From NCBI RefSeq assembly GCF_017874715.1, contig NZ_JAGGLR010000005.1, positions 417,339 to 481,338 of the forward strand: DNA of 64,000 nt, given 5' to 3'. Below the pieces are notes generated by a model. That model worked only from the letters and a program-made list of their open reading frames with translations. It ran no database searches and was not told the origin of the DNA. Positions 17,913-26,401 of the stretch are shown one piece after another (position 1 is the first letter of the stretch; each line of letters opens with the position of its first letter). Made by a program: the position numbers and the translations under genes. Source of the stretch: Streptomyces iranensis. GTDB taxonomy: Bacteria > Actinomycetota > Actinomycetes > Streptomycetales > Streptomycetaceae.

Positions 17913-17948
17913 GGTTTGGTCTATACCTTGACTGGTATAGACCAAACC
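17913..17948. promoter_or_regulatory. Double DasR-type operator upstream of the GH19 chitinase
   Basis: A perfect inverted repeat: GGTTTGGTCTATACC (17913-17927), 6-nt spacer, GGTATAGACCAAACC (17934-17948). Each arm with the spacer resembles the DasR-responsive element (ACTGGTCTAGACCAGT-like), as in ACTGGTATAGACCA. The spacer supplies TTGACT, a good -35, so binding would block the promoter. Streptomyces chitinase promoters classically carry TGGTCTAGACCA repeats. It ends 53 bp before the chitinase ATG. Confidence 0.82.
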
Positions 17949-18001
17949 GCTTGAGTGTCCCTCGGAGTTCCAAGTCCCCCCACACGAAGGAGATCGGCCC
18001 C

Positions 18002-18817
18002 ATGTTGAGACGACGTGTTCTGGTGCCGCTCGCGGCGACCGCGGCGGTGTGCACGAGTGTTCTTGTCATGCCCATGGCCTCGGCCTCGACGGCAGGGACG
18101 ACCGACCGGGCGGCGTGCGATTCCCCGAGCCTGACGGCGGACAAGGCGGCCGCCACCGGCGACATCGGCCGGTGCGGTGCCGAGACCAAGCGCGCGGCCG
18201 CCTTCGTGGTGACCGAGGCGCAGTTCAACCAGATGTTCCCGAACCGGAACTCGTTCTACACCTACCAGGGCCTGACCGCCGCCCTGAGCGCCTACCCCGG
18301 CTTCGCCAACACCGGCAGCGACACCGTCAAGAAGCAGGAGGCGGCGGCCTTCCTGGCGAACGTCAACCACGAGACCGGCGGCCTGGTCCACATCGTGGAG
18401 CAGAACACCTCCAACTACCCGCACTACTGCGACTGGAACCAGCCCTACGGCTGCCCCGCGGGCCAGGCGGCGTACTACGGCCGCGGACCGATCCAGCTCA
18501 GCTGGAACTTCAACTACAAGGCCGCGGGCGACGCGCTCGGCATCGATCTGCTCGGCAACCCCTGGCTGGTGGAGCAGGACGCCGCGGTGTCCTGGAAGAC
18601 CGCGCTGTGGTTCTGGAACACCCAGACCGGGGCCGGTTCGATGACCCCGCACGACGCCATGGTCAACCAGCGGGGCTTCGGCGAGACCATCCGCAGCATC
18701 AACGGCAGCATCGAGTGCAACGGCGGCAACCCCGGCCAGGTGCAGAGCCGAATAGACGCCTACCAGCGGTTCGTCCAGATACTCGGCACCACCCCCGGCT
18801 CCAACCTGAGCTGCTGA
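18002..18817 (+). CDS. Secreted GH19 chitinase
   Basis: The 271-aa preprotein has a signal peptide (residues 1-30: MLRRR then a hydrophobic stretch ending ASAS-T). The GH19 catalytic domain begins FVVTEAQFNQMFPNRNSFYTY. The two catalytic glutamates are E124 (NVNHETGG) and E133 (HIVEQN), 9 residues apart as in Streptomyces ChiC-type enzymes. AYYGRGPIQLSWNFNYKAAG is the substrate-binding signature. There is no carbohydrate-binding domain, unlike ChiC, so it resembles the single-domain ChiG group. RBS AAGGAG lies 9 bp upstream. Regulation by DasR/GlcNAc is inferred from the operator at 17913-17948. Confidence 0.95.
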   Translation: MLRRRVLVPLAATAAVCTSVLVMPMASASTAGTTDRAACDSPSLTADKAAATGDIGRCGAETKRAAAFVVTEAQFNQMFPNRNSFYTYQGLTAALSAYPGFANTGSDTVKKQEAAAFLANVNHETGGLVHIVEQNTSNYPHYCDWNQPYGCPAGQAAYYGRGPIQLSWNFNYKAAGDALGIDLLGNPWLVEQDAAVSWKTALWFWNTQTGAGSMTPHDAMVNQRGFGETIRSINGSIECNGGNPGQVQSRIDAYQRFVQILGTTPGSNLSC

Positions 18818-18920
18818 CCGGCCGCCGCTGACCGCCGCTGACCGGCGCCGAGCGGCCGTCCGGTCGGAAGCGAGGAAATTGAGGTGCGCCGCTCCGCCGC
18901 TCCGCGTCAGCCTGGAGCAC

Positions 18921-19793
18921 ATGGCGTGGACGGTGACGTACGACCTCGATGAGTTCCGGGTCGCGGCGGGTGGCTTCCTGCGCGCCCACCCGGCCCGGAA
19001 CACCATTTTGCTCACGGTGGTCTCTTCCCTGGCAGTGGCGGGCAGCGGCAGATACGGCGACGAGCCGCCGGTCTACGGCTGGTGGACCGGGGAGGGGAAG
19101 GGTCCGGCGGAGGGCGCGTTCCTGTGCACCCCGCCCCACCCCCTGCTGCTCTCCGCCCTCTCCGGCGAGGCGGCCCGGGGCCTCGCCCGCACCCTCGCCC
19201 AGGACGGTGAGCCGAAGGTCACCGGGGTGAACGCGGGGCGCGAGACCGCCGAGACCTTCGCCACCGCCTGGCAGGACCTCACCGGTGCGGTGAGCACCGT
19301 CGGGCAGACCCACCGGCTCTATCGACTCGATGCCCTCACCCCGCCCGATCCGGCCCCACCGGGGCGGCCCCGGACCGCCACCACCGCCGACCGGGACCTG
19401 CTGGTCACCTGGTGCGAGGGGTTCGCCCGCGAGGCCGGCGCGCTGAGCGGGAATGCCGCCGCGCAGGTGGACGACAGGCTCGGCCACGACGGGATCACGG
19501 TGTGGGAGCTCGACGGCCGGCCGGTGGCCTGCGCCGGGATCAGCCGTACGATCGCCGACATGGCCCGGATCGCACTGGTCTACACCCCGCCCGAGCTGCG
19601 CGGACGCGGTTACGCGGGTGCCGCCACGGCCGCCGTGAGCGGGGCCGCGCGGGCCGCCGGGGTGAAGGAGATCCTGCTCTTCACCGATCTCGACAACCCC
19701 ACCAGCAACGCCCTCTATCAGCGTCTCGGCTACCGCCCGATGGAGGACCGTCTGGTGCTGTCCTTCTCCGCGGAACAAGGTCCCCCCTCGTAA
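18921..19793 (+). CDS. GNAT-family N-acetyltransferase
   Basis: The 290-aa product has an N-terminal half of unknown type and a C-terminal GNAT domain: ISRTIADMARIALVYTPPELRGRGYAGAAT with the acetyl-CoA-binding R/Q-x2-G-x-G/A loop (RGRGYA), then LFTDLDNPTSNALYQRLGYRPMEDRLVLSF. This is the two-part architecture of the FR47-like actinobacterial acetyltransferases. The ATG at 18921 is chosen over an upstream frame extension because TGGAG precedes it. Substrate unknown. It is followed 69 bp later by the MBL hydrolase gene. Confidence 0.88.
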   Translation: MAWTVTYDLDEFRVAAGGFLRAHPARNTILLTVVSSLAVAGSGRYGDEPPVYGWWTGEGKGPAEGAFLCTPPHPLLLSALSGEAARGLARTLAQDGEPKVTGVNAGRETAETFATAWQDLTGAVSTVGQTHRLYRLDALTPPDPAPPGRPRTATTADRDLLVTWCEGFAREAGALSGNAAAQVDDRLGHDGITVWELDGRPVACAGISRTIADMARIALVYTPPELRGRGYAGAATAAVSGAARAAGVKEILLFTDLDNPTSNALYQRLGYRPMEDRLVLSFSAEQGPPS

Positions 19794-19862
19794 GAGTTGT
19801 GTCATTGCAGCCCAACGGCACCGCGCGTTGGAGTGCTCCCGTCCTCTCACCCTGGAGGCCCC

Positions 19863-21122
19863 GTGACCGGCTCCCATCCGACACGTTCCCGGCTCACCGC
19901 CGCCCTGCGCCCCGCCGCCTTCGGAGCGGATCCCAGCGGGGAGCGGATGGAGCGCATCCGGCGGTCGCCGAACTTCGCGAACGGTGTGTTCGTCAACCCG
20001 GTGGGGGCCCGCACCGCCCCGTCCGGCTCGATGCTGAAGTTCGCGTCCACCTACTTCCGCAAGGAGGAGCGCGTCCGCCGGGCCCCGGCCGGGACCGTGC
20101 CGGTGCACCCCACCACCGTCGCCGATCTGGCCGCCCCGCCCGCCTCCGGGCTGCGGCTGACCTGGATGGGGCACTCCAGCGTGTTCGCGGAGATCGACGG
20201 GCGGCGGGTGCTGTTCGACCCCGTCTGGGGACAGCGCTGTTCGCCCTTCTCGATGGTGGGGCCCAAGCGGTTGCACCCGGTGCCGGTGCCGCTGCGGGAG
20301 CTGGGGCCGGTGGACGTAGTGGTCATCTCCCATGACCACTACGACCATCTGGACATGCCCACGATCCGGGCGCTGGTACGGAGCCACGCGATGTTCGTCG
20401 TGCCGCTCGGGGTGGGGGCTCATCTGGAGCGCTGGGGCGTCCCGGCCGAGCGGACGACCGAGCTGGACTGGCACGAGTCCACCGAGGTCGCCGGGCTCAC
20501 GCTCACCGCCACCCCCGCCCGCCACTTCTGCGGTCGCGGGCTGCGCAACACCCAGCACACCCTGTGGGCCTCCTGGGTGGTGGCCGGTTCCGGGCGCCGG
20601 ATCTACCACAGCGGGGACACCGGCTACTTCTCCGGCTTCGCGGAGATCGGCGCGGCGTACGGGCCGTTCGACGCGACCATGATCCAGATCGGTGCCTACT
20701 CCGATTACTGGCCCGACATCCACATGACCCCCGAGGAGGGCATGCGGGCCCATCTCGATCTCCAGGGCGGGGACCCGGCGCGGGGGATCATGCTGCCGAT
20801 CCACTGGGGCACCTTCAACCTCGCCCCGCATCCGTGGGAGGAGCCCGCCGAGGGCACGGTGAGGGCGGCGAAGGAGGCCGGGGCGACCGTGACCGTGCCG
20901 CGCCCCGGCCAGCCGTTCGAGCCGGAGCGCGGGCTGCCGCTGGAGCCGTGGTGGCGGGCGATCGCGGCACGGCCGGTGACGGAGGTGCCGGCCGCGGCCG
21001 AGGGCGCGGCCGAGCCGGCCGTTCCCGCCGGACCGTCCGGCGCCGGGGCTTCGGGGGCGACCGGAAAGCGTCCCGGGGCGACCGGCGGCGCGGACCCCGC
21101 GATGCCCATCCCCCAGTCGTAG
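19863..21122 (+). CDS. Metallo-beta-lactamase-fold hydrolase, NAPE-PLD-like
   Basis: A 419-aa zinc hydrolase. The metal motif is VVISHDHYDHLD (HxHxDH), with later ligands in ARHFCGRG, YHSGDTGYF and MLPIHWGTFNL. The order and spacing, with WMGHSSVFAEIDGRRVLFDPVW, fit the N-acylphosphatidylethanolamine phospholipase D-like branch (also called UlaG-like). GTG at 19863 has GGAGG 5 bp before it. The last 60 residues are Ala/Gly/Pro-rich and probably disordered. Phospholipid or amide substrates are possible; none can be proven. Confidence 0.9.
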   Translation: MTGSHPTRSRLTAALRPAAFGADPSGERMERIRRSPNFANGVFVNPVGARTAPSGSMLKFASTYFRKEERVRRAPAGTVPVHPTTVADLAAPPASGLRLTWMGHSSVFAEIDGRRVLFDPVWGQRCSPFSMVGPKRLHPVPVPLRELGPVDVVVISHDHYDHLDMPTIRALVRSHAMFVVPLGVGAHLERWGVPAERTTELDWHESTEVAGLTLTATPARHFCGRGLRNTQHTLWASWVVAGSGRRIYHSGDTGYFSGFAEIGAAYGPFDATMIQIGAYSDYWPDIHMTPEEGMRAHLDLQGGDPARGIMLPIHWGTFNLAPHPWEEPAEGTVRAAKEAGATVTVPRPGQPFEPERGLPLEPWWRAIAARPVTEVPAAAEGAAEPAVPAGPSGAGASGATGKRPGATGGADPAMPIPQS

Positions 21123-21235
21123 CACGGGGGTTGGTGCCGCCCTTCCGAGGCGGTACGGCACGGGTTGCTTCTTTGTCGAATGGCGCTGAATGGCGTCGAA
21201 ACCCTTGTGGTGGACACGACGTGCTCGCTTGAATG

Positions 21236-21254
21236 GTTAGGAAAGGTTCCTAAC
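21236..21254. promoter_or_regulatory. CsnR-type operator upstream of chitosanase
   Basis: GTTAGGAAAGGTTCCTAAC is a 19-bp palindrome with 8-nt perfect arms. It closely resembles the palindrome bound by the ROK-family repressor CsnR upstream of chitosanase genes in Streptomyces. It ends 87 bp before the start codon. No csnR gene is in the window. Confidence 0.85.
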
Positions 21255-21341
21255 GGATCGCCTCAGGACCCGGGGCTGCCCCGGCGCGCCCTGGGGCGGC
21301 CGCGCGCACTTCCCCCACAGTCGACAAGGAACGGAGTCCCC

Positions 21342-22208
21342 ATGTCCCCCATGCCCAGGAGGATCGGCCTCGCGGCCGTGGCCGTCACGGTACCGGCCGC
21401 GCTCGTCTTCACCGGCGTCGGAATCGGGCAGGCGTCCGACCATCTGCCGTCCTCGTCGGACGCGCGCCACACCCACTCGGCGCACAAGGCGGCGGCGAGC
21501 AACCTGGACGACCCGGCGAAGAAGGAGATCGCCATGAAACTGGTCTCCAGTGCCGAGAACTCCTCGCTCGACTGGCGCGCCCAGTTCAAGTACATCGAGG
21601 ACATAGGCGACGGCCGCGGCTACACCGCCGGCATCATCGGATTCTGCTCCGGCACCGGCGACATGCTGGAACTCGTCGAGTACTACACCCAGCAGAAGCC
21701 CGGCAACGTCCTGGCCAAGTACCTCCCCGCGCTGCGCGAGGTCAACGGCGGCGACTCCCACGACGGCCTGGACCCGAACTTCACCAAGGACTGGAAGAAG
21801 GCCGCCGCCGACAAGGCGTTCCAGGACGCCCAGGAGCACGAGCGCGACCGCGTCTACTTCAACCCGGCCGTCAAGCAGGGCAAGGACGACGGCCTGGGCG
21901 CGCTCGGCCAGTTCGTCTACTACGACGCGATCGTGATGCACGGCCCCGGCGACAGCAAGTACAGCTTCGGTGGCATCCGTAAGACCGCCCTGTCCAAGGC
22001 CAAGCCCCCGGCGCAGGGCGGCAATGAGACCACCTACCTCAACGCCTTCCTCGACGCCCGTAAGGAGGCCATGAAGAGCGAGGAGGCGCACAGCGACACC
22101 AGCCGGGTCGACACCGAGCAGCGGAAGTTCCTCAATGAGAAGAACTTCGACCTGGCGCCCCCGTTGAAGTGGCAGGTCTACGGCGACCCGTACGAGATCA
22201 ACTCCTGA
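21342..22208 (+). CDS. csnA: Secreted GH46 chitosanase
   Basis: A 288-aa preprotein with a signal peptide (residues 1-31, RRIGLAAVAVTVPAALVFTGVG then AS). The GH46 domain has its catalytic pair E72 (SSAENSS) and D90 (IGDGRGYTAG), 18 residues apart exactly as E22/D40 in the Streptomyces N174 enzyme. Further family motifs are FCSGTGDMLELVE and LGQFVYYDAIVMHGPG. It cleaves beta-1,4 links in partly deacetylated chitosan outside the cell. Expression should be controlled by CsnR through the palindrome at 21236-21254. Codon use matches the neighbours. Confidence 0.96.
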   Translation: MSPMPRRIGLAAVAVTVPAALVFTGVGIGQASDHLPSSSDARHTHSAHKAAASNLDDPAKKEIAMKLVSSAENSSLDWRAQFKYIEDIGDGRGYTAGIIGFCSGTGDMLELVEYYTQQKPGNVLAKYLPALREVNGGDSHDGLDPNFTKDWKKAAADKAFQDAQEHERDRVYFNPAVKQGKDDGLGALGQFVYYDAIVMHGPGDSKYSFGGIRKTALSKAKPPAQGGNETTYLNAFLDARKEAMKSEEAHSDTSRVDTEQRKFLNEKNFDLAPPLKWQVYGDPYEINS

Positions 22209-22305
22209 CCGCCGCGCCGGTCCCTGCTCGCTAAGCGGTACACTGTCCCACATCTTCGATCGGGGCAGTGTCCCGTTTATTTGCGCGCGGATGGAGAGCG
22301 GAACC

Positions 22306-23022
22306 ATGTCGACATATCTGCTGGTGCACGGTGCCTGGCACAGTGGGCAGTGCTGGGAGCGGGTGGTCCCGCTGCTGACGGCGGCCGGGCATCGGGTGCT
22401 GGCGCCGACGCTGACCGGCTACGGCGACACGGTGCACCTGGCGGGCCCGGAGGTGGGGCTGGATACGCATGTCGACGACATCGTCGGGCTGATCACCGAG
22501 GAGGACCTCACCGACGTGGTGCTCGTCGGGCACAGCTACGCCGGACTGGTCATATCGTCCGCGGCCAACCGGGTCCCGGAGCGGATCGGGCAGCTGGTCT
22601 ATCTCGATGCGATGGTCCCGGAGGACGGTGAGAGCGCGGCCGATATTCTGCCCATCAGCCAGGGCATGATCGACCAGGCCATGGCGTCCGAGGGCGGCTG
22701 GCGGGTTCCGCCGCCGGAACCGCCCTTCGGTCTGTTCGGGGTCACCGAACCCGCGGATCTGGAGTGGCTGCGGTCGATGCTGTCGGATCAGCCGGTCGGC
22801 TGCCTCCAGCAGCCGGTCCGGCTGGACAACCCGGCTGTGAACACGATCCCGCGGACGCATATCCACTGCGCCACCGACTTCCCGGAGGGCATCACCCGGC
22901 GCCCCGTCCCCGCCGTCCAGCGCAACGGCAGCCCGTCACAGGTGTGGGAATTGGCGACCGGCCACGACTGCATGATCACCATGCCCGCCGAACTCACCGA
23001 ACTGCTGCTCAAGCTCGGCTGA
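22306..23022 (+). CDS. Alpha/beta hydrolase (EstC/methylesterase-like)
   Basis: A 238-aa protein of the small alpha/beta hydrolase group related to EstC and plant salicylate methylesterase. The oxyanion loop is LLVHGAWHSGQCW, the nucleophile Ser is in LVGHSYAGLV near residue 80, and the catalytic His is in LATGHDCMITMP. No signal peptide. The ATG at 22306 has GGAGAG 8 bp upstream; an in-frame ATG five codons earlier lacks an RBS. It stands alone, ending 20 bp before the convergent amidase gene. The substrate is unknown. Confidence 0.88.
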   Translation: MSTYLLVHGAWHSGQCWERVVPLLTAAGHRVLAPTLTGYGDTVHLAGPEVGLDTHVDDIVGLITEEDLTDVVLVGHSYAGLVISSAANRVPERIGQLVYLDAMVPEDGESAADILPISQGMIDQAMASEGGWRVPPPEPPFGLFGVTEPADLEWLRSMLSDQPVGCLQQPVRLDNPAVNTIPRTHIHCATDFPEGITRRPVPAVQRNGSPSQVWELATGHDCMITMPAELTELLLKLG

Positions 23023-23042
23023 GCCGGTCCCCTCTCGGCTCC

Positions 23043-23735
23043 TCAGCCCGACGCCGCCGTCACCAGGGCGCGCATGACCCGCACGTCGTCGCCCGCCTCC
23101 GGATGCCACTGGACCCCCAGCACGAACGCCGCCGCGTCCGGCAGCTCCACCGCCTCCACCGTTCCGTCGTCCGTGGCGTGCGCCGAGGGGGTCAGGCCCT
23201 TGCCCAGGTGGGCGACGGACTGGTGGTGGAAGGTGGGGACGGACACCGGCTCCGGGAGGATCCCGGCGAGGCGCGTGCCCGGGACCGGCTTCACCTCGTG
23301 GTGGTCGAAGACGCCGGGCGGGCCCACATGGCCGTCCAGGTGCTGGACGAGGGTGCCGCCCAGGGAGACGTTCAGGAGCTGGTGGCCGCGGCAGATGCCG
23401 AGCAGGGGAGTGCCCGACGCCAGGGCCGCCTCGATCAGGGCCAGCTCCCAGGCGTCCCGCTCCCGCGCGGGCGGCCCGGTGCGCGGCTCCACCTCGGCCC
23501 CGTACCGCACCGGTTCCACATCCGGGCCGCCGGAGATGACGAGCCCGTCGAGGCGGGAGACGACGGCCGCGGCGGCGGCCGGGTCCTCGTCCGGTGGCAG
23601 CATCGCCGCCAGGCCGCCCGCGCGCTGGATGAGCAGGTGGTAGCCCGAGGGCAGCAGCGCGGCGGGGAGGTTCCACACGCCCCAGCTCGCCGAGGGTTCG
23701 AGATAGGTGCTGACGCCGATCAGGGGCTTGGACAC
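23043..23735 (-). CDS. Gamma-glutamyl-gamma-aminobutyrate hydrolase family (peptidase C26)
   Basis: A class I glutamine-amidotransferase-fold hydrolase of 230 aa. It starts KPLIGVSTYLE, has the nucleophile Cys in LLGICRGHQLLNV (about residue 117), and its His-Glu in VLGVQWHPE. PuuD-type enzymes split gamma-glutamyl amides. Here it lies downstream of an ethanolamine-type permease and close to a GlnA4-like gamma-glutamyl ligase, so release of glutamate at the end of a gamma-glutamylated pathway is the natural role (inference). GTG at 23735 has GGAG 6 bp upstream. The upstream leader carries an 18-bp tandem repeat. Confidence 0.9.
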   Translation of the reverse strand: MSKPLIGVSTYLEPSASWGVWNLPAALLPSGYHLLIQRAGGLAAMLPPDEDPAAAAAVVSRLDGLVISGGPDVEPVRYGAEVEPRTGPPARERDAWELALIEAALASGTPLLGICRGHQLLNVSLGGTLVQHLDGHVGPPGVFDHHEVKPVPGTRLAGILPEPVSVPTFHHQSVAHLGKGLTPSAHATDDGTVEAVELPDAAAFVLGVQWHPEAGDDVRVMRALVTAASG

Positions 23736-23778
23736 CGGGGACTCCGATCTTCGTGTCTTCGTGGATCCGCTCGGTCGC

Positions 23779-23887
23779 GGGACGGTGCTCGGCCGCGGTG
23801 ACCGCTCTCCGCCGCGGAACGGTGCTCGGTCGTGGAACGGTGCTCGGTCGTGGGACGGTTCTCCCGTCGCAGGAACGGTCTCAGTCG
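23779..23887. repeat. Degenerate 18-bp tandem repeat between permease and amidase genes
   Basis: GGAACGGTGCTCGGTCGT is present as two perfect adjoining copies at 23816-23833 and 23834-23851. A diverged copy, GGGACGGTTCTCCCGTCG, follows at 23852, a shorter one starts near 23872, and another diverged copy lies at 23779-23796. The array fills most of the 145-bp gap between the two minus-strand genes. Its role is unknown. Confidence 0.75.
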
Positions 23888-25377
23888 CGGGACAGTTCCG
23901 CCTCGGCCTCCGCCAGCGCCGCGAACTCCTCCTCCGGCGCGGCCGCGACCAGGCGGTGGCGGCTGTAGAAGGCGAAGTAGGCCAGCGCCACCGCGTAGAC
24001 ACCGAGTGCGATGAAGGCCGCGTCCTTGTCCACCAGGAAGGTGGCCACCAGCGCGGAGCAGGCCAGGACGAAGGCGAGGGACGACGTCACCGTGCCGCCG
24101 GGGGTGCGGTAGGGACGCTCCAGGCCCGGTTCACGGCGGCGCAGGACGATGTGGGAGAGCGACATCAGGGCGTACGAGATGGTGGCGCCGAAGACCGCGG
24201 TGTTGAGCATCCGGGCGCCGTCGCCGGTCCACGCCGCGAGGGTGAAGCCGATGGCGCCCGGGACCAGCAGGCCCAGGAAGGGGGCCTTGCGGCGGCTGGT
24301 CAGCGAGAGGAAGCGGGGCAGATACCCGGCCCGGGAGAGCGCGAACAACTGGCGCGAACCGGCGAAGATCAGGGAGAAGAAGGAGGCCACGAGCCCGGCG
24401 AGGCCCGCGTAGTTGACGATACGGGACAACACGGTGGCCTTGCCGTCCGGCTGCAGCGCCTCGACCAGCGGGTTGCCCGCGTCCTGTACGGCGTTCGGGC
24501 CGCGCGCCCCCGTCGCCGCGAGGAAGGTCAGCAGGGCGAGGAGCAGCAGGATGCCCATGGACCAGGCCATGGCCTTCGGCAGCGTACGGGCCGGGTCCCG
24601 GGTCTCCTCGGCCGCCAGCGGCACCCCCTCCACCCCCAGGAAGAACCACATGCCGAAGGGGAACGCCGACCAGATGCCGAGCAGCCCGAACGGCAGCCAG
24701 GAGCTCGCGCCGAAGGAGGAGTGGTCCGCCGGGATGTTGTTGAGCGAGCCCGCGTCGAAGTCGGTGAGGGCGCCCACGGCGAAGACCAGCAGCGCGGCGA
24801 CGGCGATGGCGGTCACGACCAGGCTGAACCGCAGGGCCTCGCCCACGCCCCACAGATGGATGCCGATGAAGATGACGAAACACGCCAGATAGACCGGCCA
24901 GCCGGACTCCAGGCCGAAGAGCCCGAGCGACTCGACGTAGTCGCCGATGAAGATGGAGATGGCGGCGGGCGCCAGGACGTACTCGATGAGGATCGCCGTC
25001 CCCGTGAGGAAGCCGCCCCAGGGGCCGAGGGCGCGCCGGGCGAAGCCGTAGCCGCCGCCCGCGGTGGGGAGGATCGCGGCCAGCTCCGCCAGGGCGAACA
25101 CCATGCAGGCGTACATCAGGCCCATCAGCAGGGCGGCGATGGCCAGACCGCCGAAGCCGCCCTCCGCCAGGCCGAAGTTCCAGCCGGAGAAGTCGCCGGA
25201 GACGACATAGGCGACGCCGAGGCCGGTCAGCAGCAGCGGGCCCGCGCTGCCGCGCCGCAGGGTGCGGCGCTCCAGATACGCGTCCTCGGGGGACGGCGCC
25301 GGGCCGCCGCCCGGCGGGGCGCCGCCCACGGAGGCACTGGCGGACTCGGTGCGGGCGGATTCGGTACCGTCGGCCAT
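23881..25377 (-). CDS. APC-family permease, probable ethanolamine permease
   Basis: The 498-aa protein has a soluble about 45-residue N-terminus and about 12 transmembrane segments. The first is LLLTGLGVAYVVSGDFSGWNFGL, a pattern (YVVSGDFSGWN) typical of ethanolamine/amino-acid permeases of the Eat group. Further motifs are LAEGGFGGLAIA, MWFFLGVEGVPLAAEETRDPARTLPKAM, and ARRALGPWGGFLTGTA. ATG at 25377 has AGGAG 8 bp upstream. It probably imports ethanolamine for the adjacent GlnA4-like ligase. It may form an operon with the downstream gamma-glutamyl hydrolase. Confidence 0.87.
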   Translation of the reverse strand: MADGTESARTESASASVGGAPPGGGPAPSPEDAYLERRTLRRGSAGPLLLTGLGVAYVVSGDFSGWNFGLAEGGFGGLAIAALLMGLMYACMVFALAELAAILPTAGGGYGFARRALGPWGGFLTGTAILIEYVLAPAAISIFIGDYVESLGLFGLESGWPVYLACFVIFIGIHLWGVGEALRFSLVVTAIAVAALLVFAVGALTDFDAGSLNNIPADHSSFGASSWLPFGLLGIWSAFPFGMWFFLGVEGVPLAAEETRDPARTLPKAMAWSMGILLLLALLTFLAATGARGPNAVQDAGNPLVEALQPDGKATVLSRIVNYAGLAGLVASFFSLIFAGSRQLFALSRAGYLPRFLSLTSRRKAPFLGLLVPGAIGFTLAAWTGDGARMLNTAVFGATISYALMSLSHIVLRRREPGLERPYRTPGGTVTSSLAFVLACSALVATFLVDKDAAFIALGVYAVALAYFAFYSRHRLVAAAPEEEFAALAEAEAELSRD

Positions 25378-25413
25378 GGGGGGACACTCCTGCTCCACAC
25401 GAGGGGGCGATGG

Positions 25414-25437
25414 CAAAGGTGTGGGGCCATACCTTTG
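25414..25437. promoter_or_regulatory. Inverted repeat upstream of the permease gene
   Basis: CAAAGGT (25414-25420), 10-nt spacer, ACCTTTG (25431-25437): a perfect 7-bp inverted repeat 37 bp upstream of the permease start. It is a candidate operator for the neighbouring FadR-type regulator, which also has an AAGGTAATACC sequence upstream of its own gene. Confidence 0.45.
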
Positions 25438-25525
25438 TCTTCCGGTCGGCGATGCGCAAGACCTCTGCGTAAAACCGTGGTCAAGGGCCCCCGGGACCGG
25501 CCGGTCAGACCGGGAAGCCGCGCAC

Positions 25526-26278
25526 TCAGACCAGGAAGCCGCGCAGCAGCGCCGCCGTGCCCTCGCAGTGCTCCCGCATCACCTCGCGCGCCCCGTCCGC
25601 GTCCCCGTCCAGCACCGCCTCGACCAGCGCCCCGTGCTGGGCCTGGGAGTGCTCGAGGTTCTTGACCAGCAGCGGGATGCAGTCCAGCAGGTCGTTGACG
25701 GTCGCGCGGACGGCCGCGTACTGGGCGGCCAGCGACGGTGAGCCCGCCAGCTCCGCGAGCGTGAGGTGGAGCATCGTGTCCAGGCGGCGGTAGTCCGTGA
25801 GCGGGGCGTCCCGCGTCGCGTCCAGGGCCGCCCGCAGCCGCCGCGTCTGCCCCGCGTCCAGCCCGTGCGCGGCGCACAGCCCAGCCGCACCCACCTCCAG
25901 GACCTCGCGGAACCGCAGGGTGTCCTCGACGTCGACCGCCTCGACCCGGCGCCGCAGCTCGTCCTCGCCGCCGCCCTCGGCGGGCTCGGGCCTGGCCCGG
26001 ACGAAGGTGCCGCCGTAGCGGCCGCGGCGGCTCTCCACCAGCCCCTGGTCCTGGAGCACCTTCAGCACCTCGCGCAGGGTCACCCGGCTGATCCGCAGCC
26101 GGTCGGCCAGCTCCCGCTCGGCCGGGAGCCGGCCGCCGTCGGGGACCAGCCCCAGCCGCAGTACCTGGAGTATCTGCTCCAGCGCCTCCTCGAAGCCGTT
26201 TCCCGCGCGCACCGGGCGCAGCACCGGCGCCAGCCGGTCGTCCGCCGCGCTCCCGCGCCCACTCCCGCTCTCGCTCAT
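25526..26278 (-). CDS. GntR/FadR-family regulator of the ethanolamine locus (EpuRI-like)
   Basis: A 250-aa regulator. The N-terminal winged helix (about residues 28-95) reads PDGGRLPAERELADRLRISRVTLREVLKVLQDQGLVESRRGRYGGTFV in order, and a C-terminal all-helical FCD domain (about 105-245) has FREVLEVGAAGLCA and LDTMLHLTLAELAGS with the His ligand of FCD domains. It lies divergent to the glnA4-like gene and upstream of the permease. In S. coelicolor a GntR regulator (EpuRI) beside glnA4 (SCO1613) controls ethanolamine use, and this appears equivalent (from memory). It probably binds the intergenic operator at 26303. Confidence 0.87.
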   Translation of the reverse strand: MSESGSGRGSAADDRLAPVLRPVRAGNGFEEALEQILQVLRLGLVPDGGRLPAERELADRLRISRVTLREVLKVLQDQGLVESRRGRYGGTFVRARPEPAEGGGEDELRRRVEAVDVEDTLRFREVLEVGAAGLCAAHGLDAGQTRRLRAALDATRDAPLTDYRRLDTMLHLTLAELAGSPSLAAQYAAVRATVNDLLDCIPLLVKNLEHSQAQHGALVEAVLDGDADGAREVMREHCEGTAALLRGFLV

Positions 26279-26302
26279 CGAACCGTCCGCACCTACTTCC
26301 CA

Positions 26303-26330
26303 ACCAATGGTCTGCGGTATTACCTTAAGG
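26303..26330. promoter_or_regulatory. Candidate FadR-type operator in the divergent regulator/glnA4 region
   Basis: ACCAATGGT (26303-26311, palindromic around the centre) and CCTTAAGG (26323-26330, perfect palindrome) lie 12 bp apart in the 123-bp gap between the regulator and the glutamine-synthetase-like gene. The first resembles GntR/FadR half-sites (TGGT...ACCA turned outward). Binding is inferred. Confidence 0.45.
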
Positions 26331-26401
26331 CCACCCCACGCCCCCCAACCCCCTCTCCGCACCCTCCGCCCCCCGAATTCTCCGACGCAGGAGGCCCCAC
26401 C

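Noticed and set aside
18699..21161. Minus-strand open frame of 820 codons across the GNAT and MBL genes
   Set aside because: Arg/Gly/Pro-rich with no motif, antisense to two recognised proteins.
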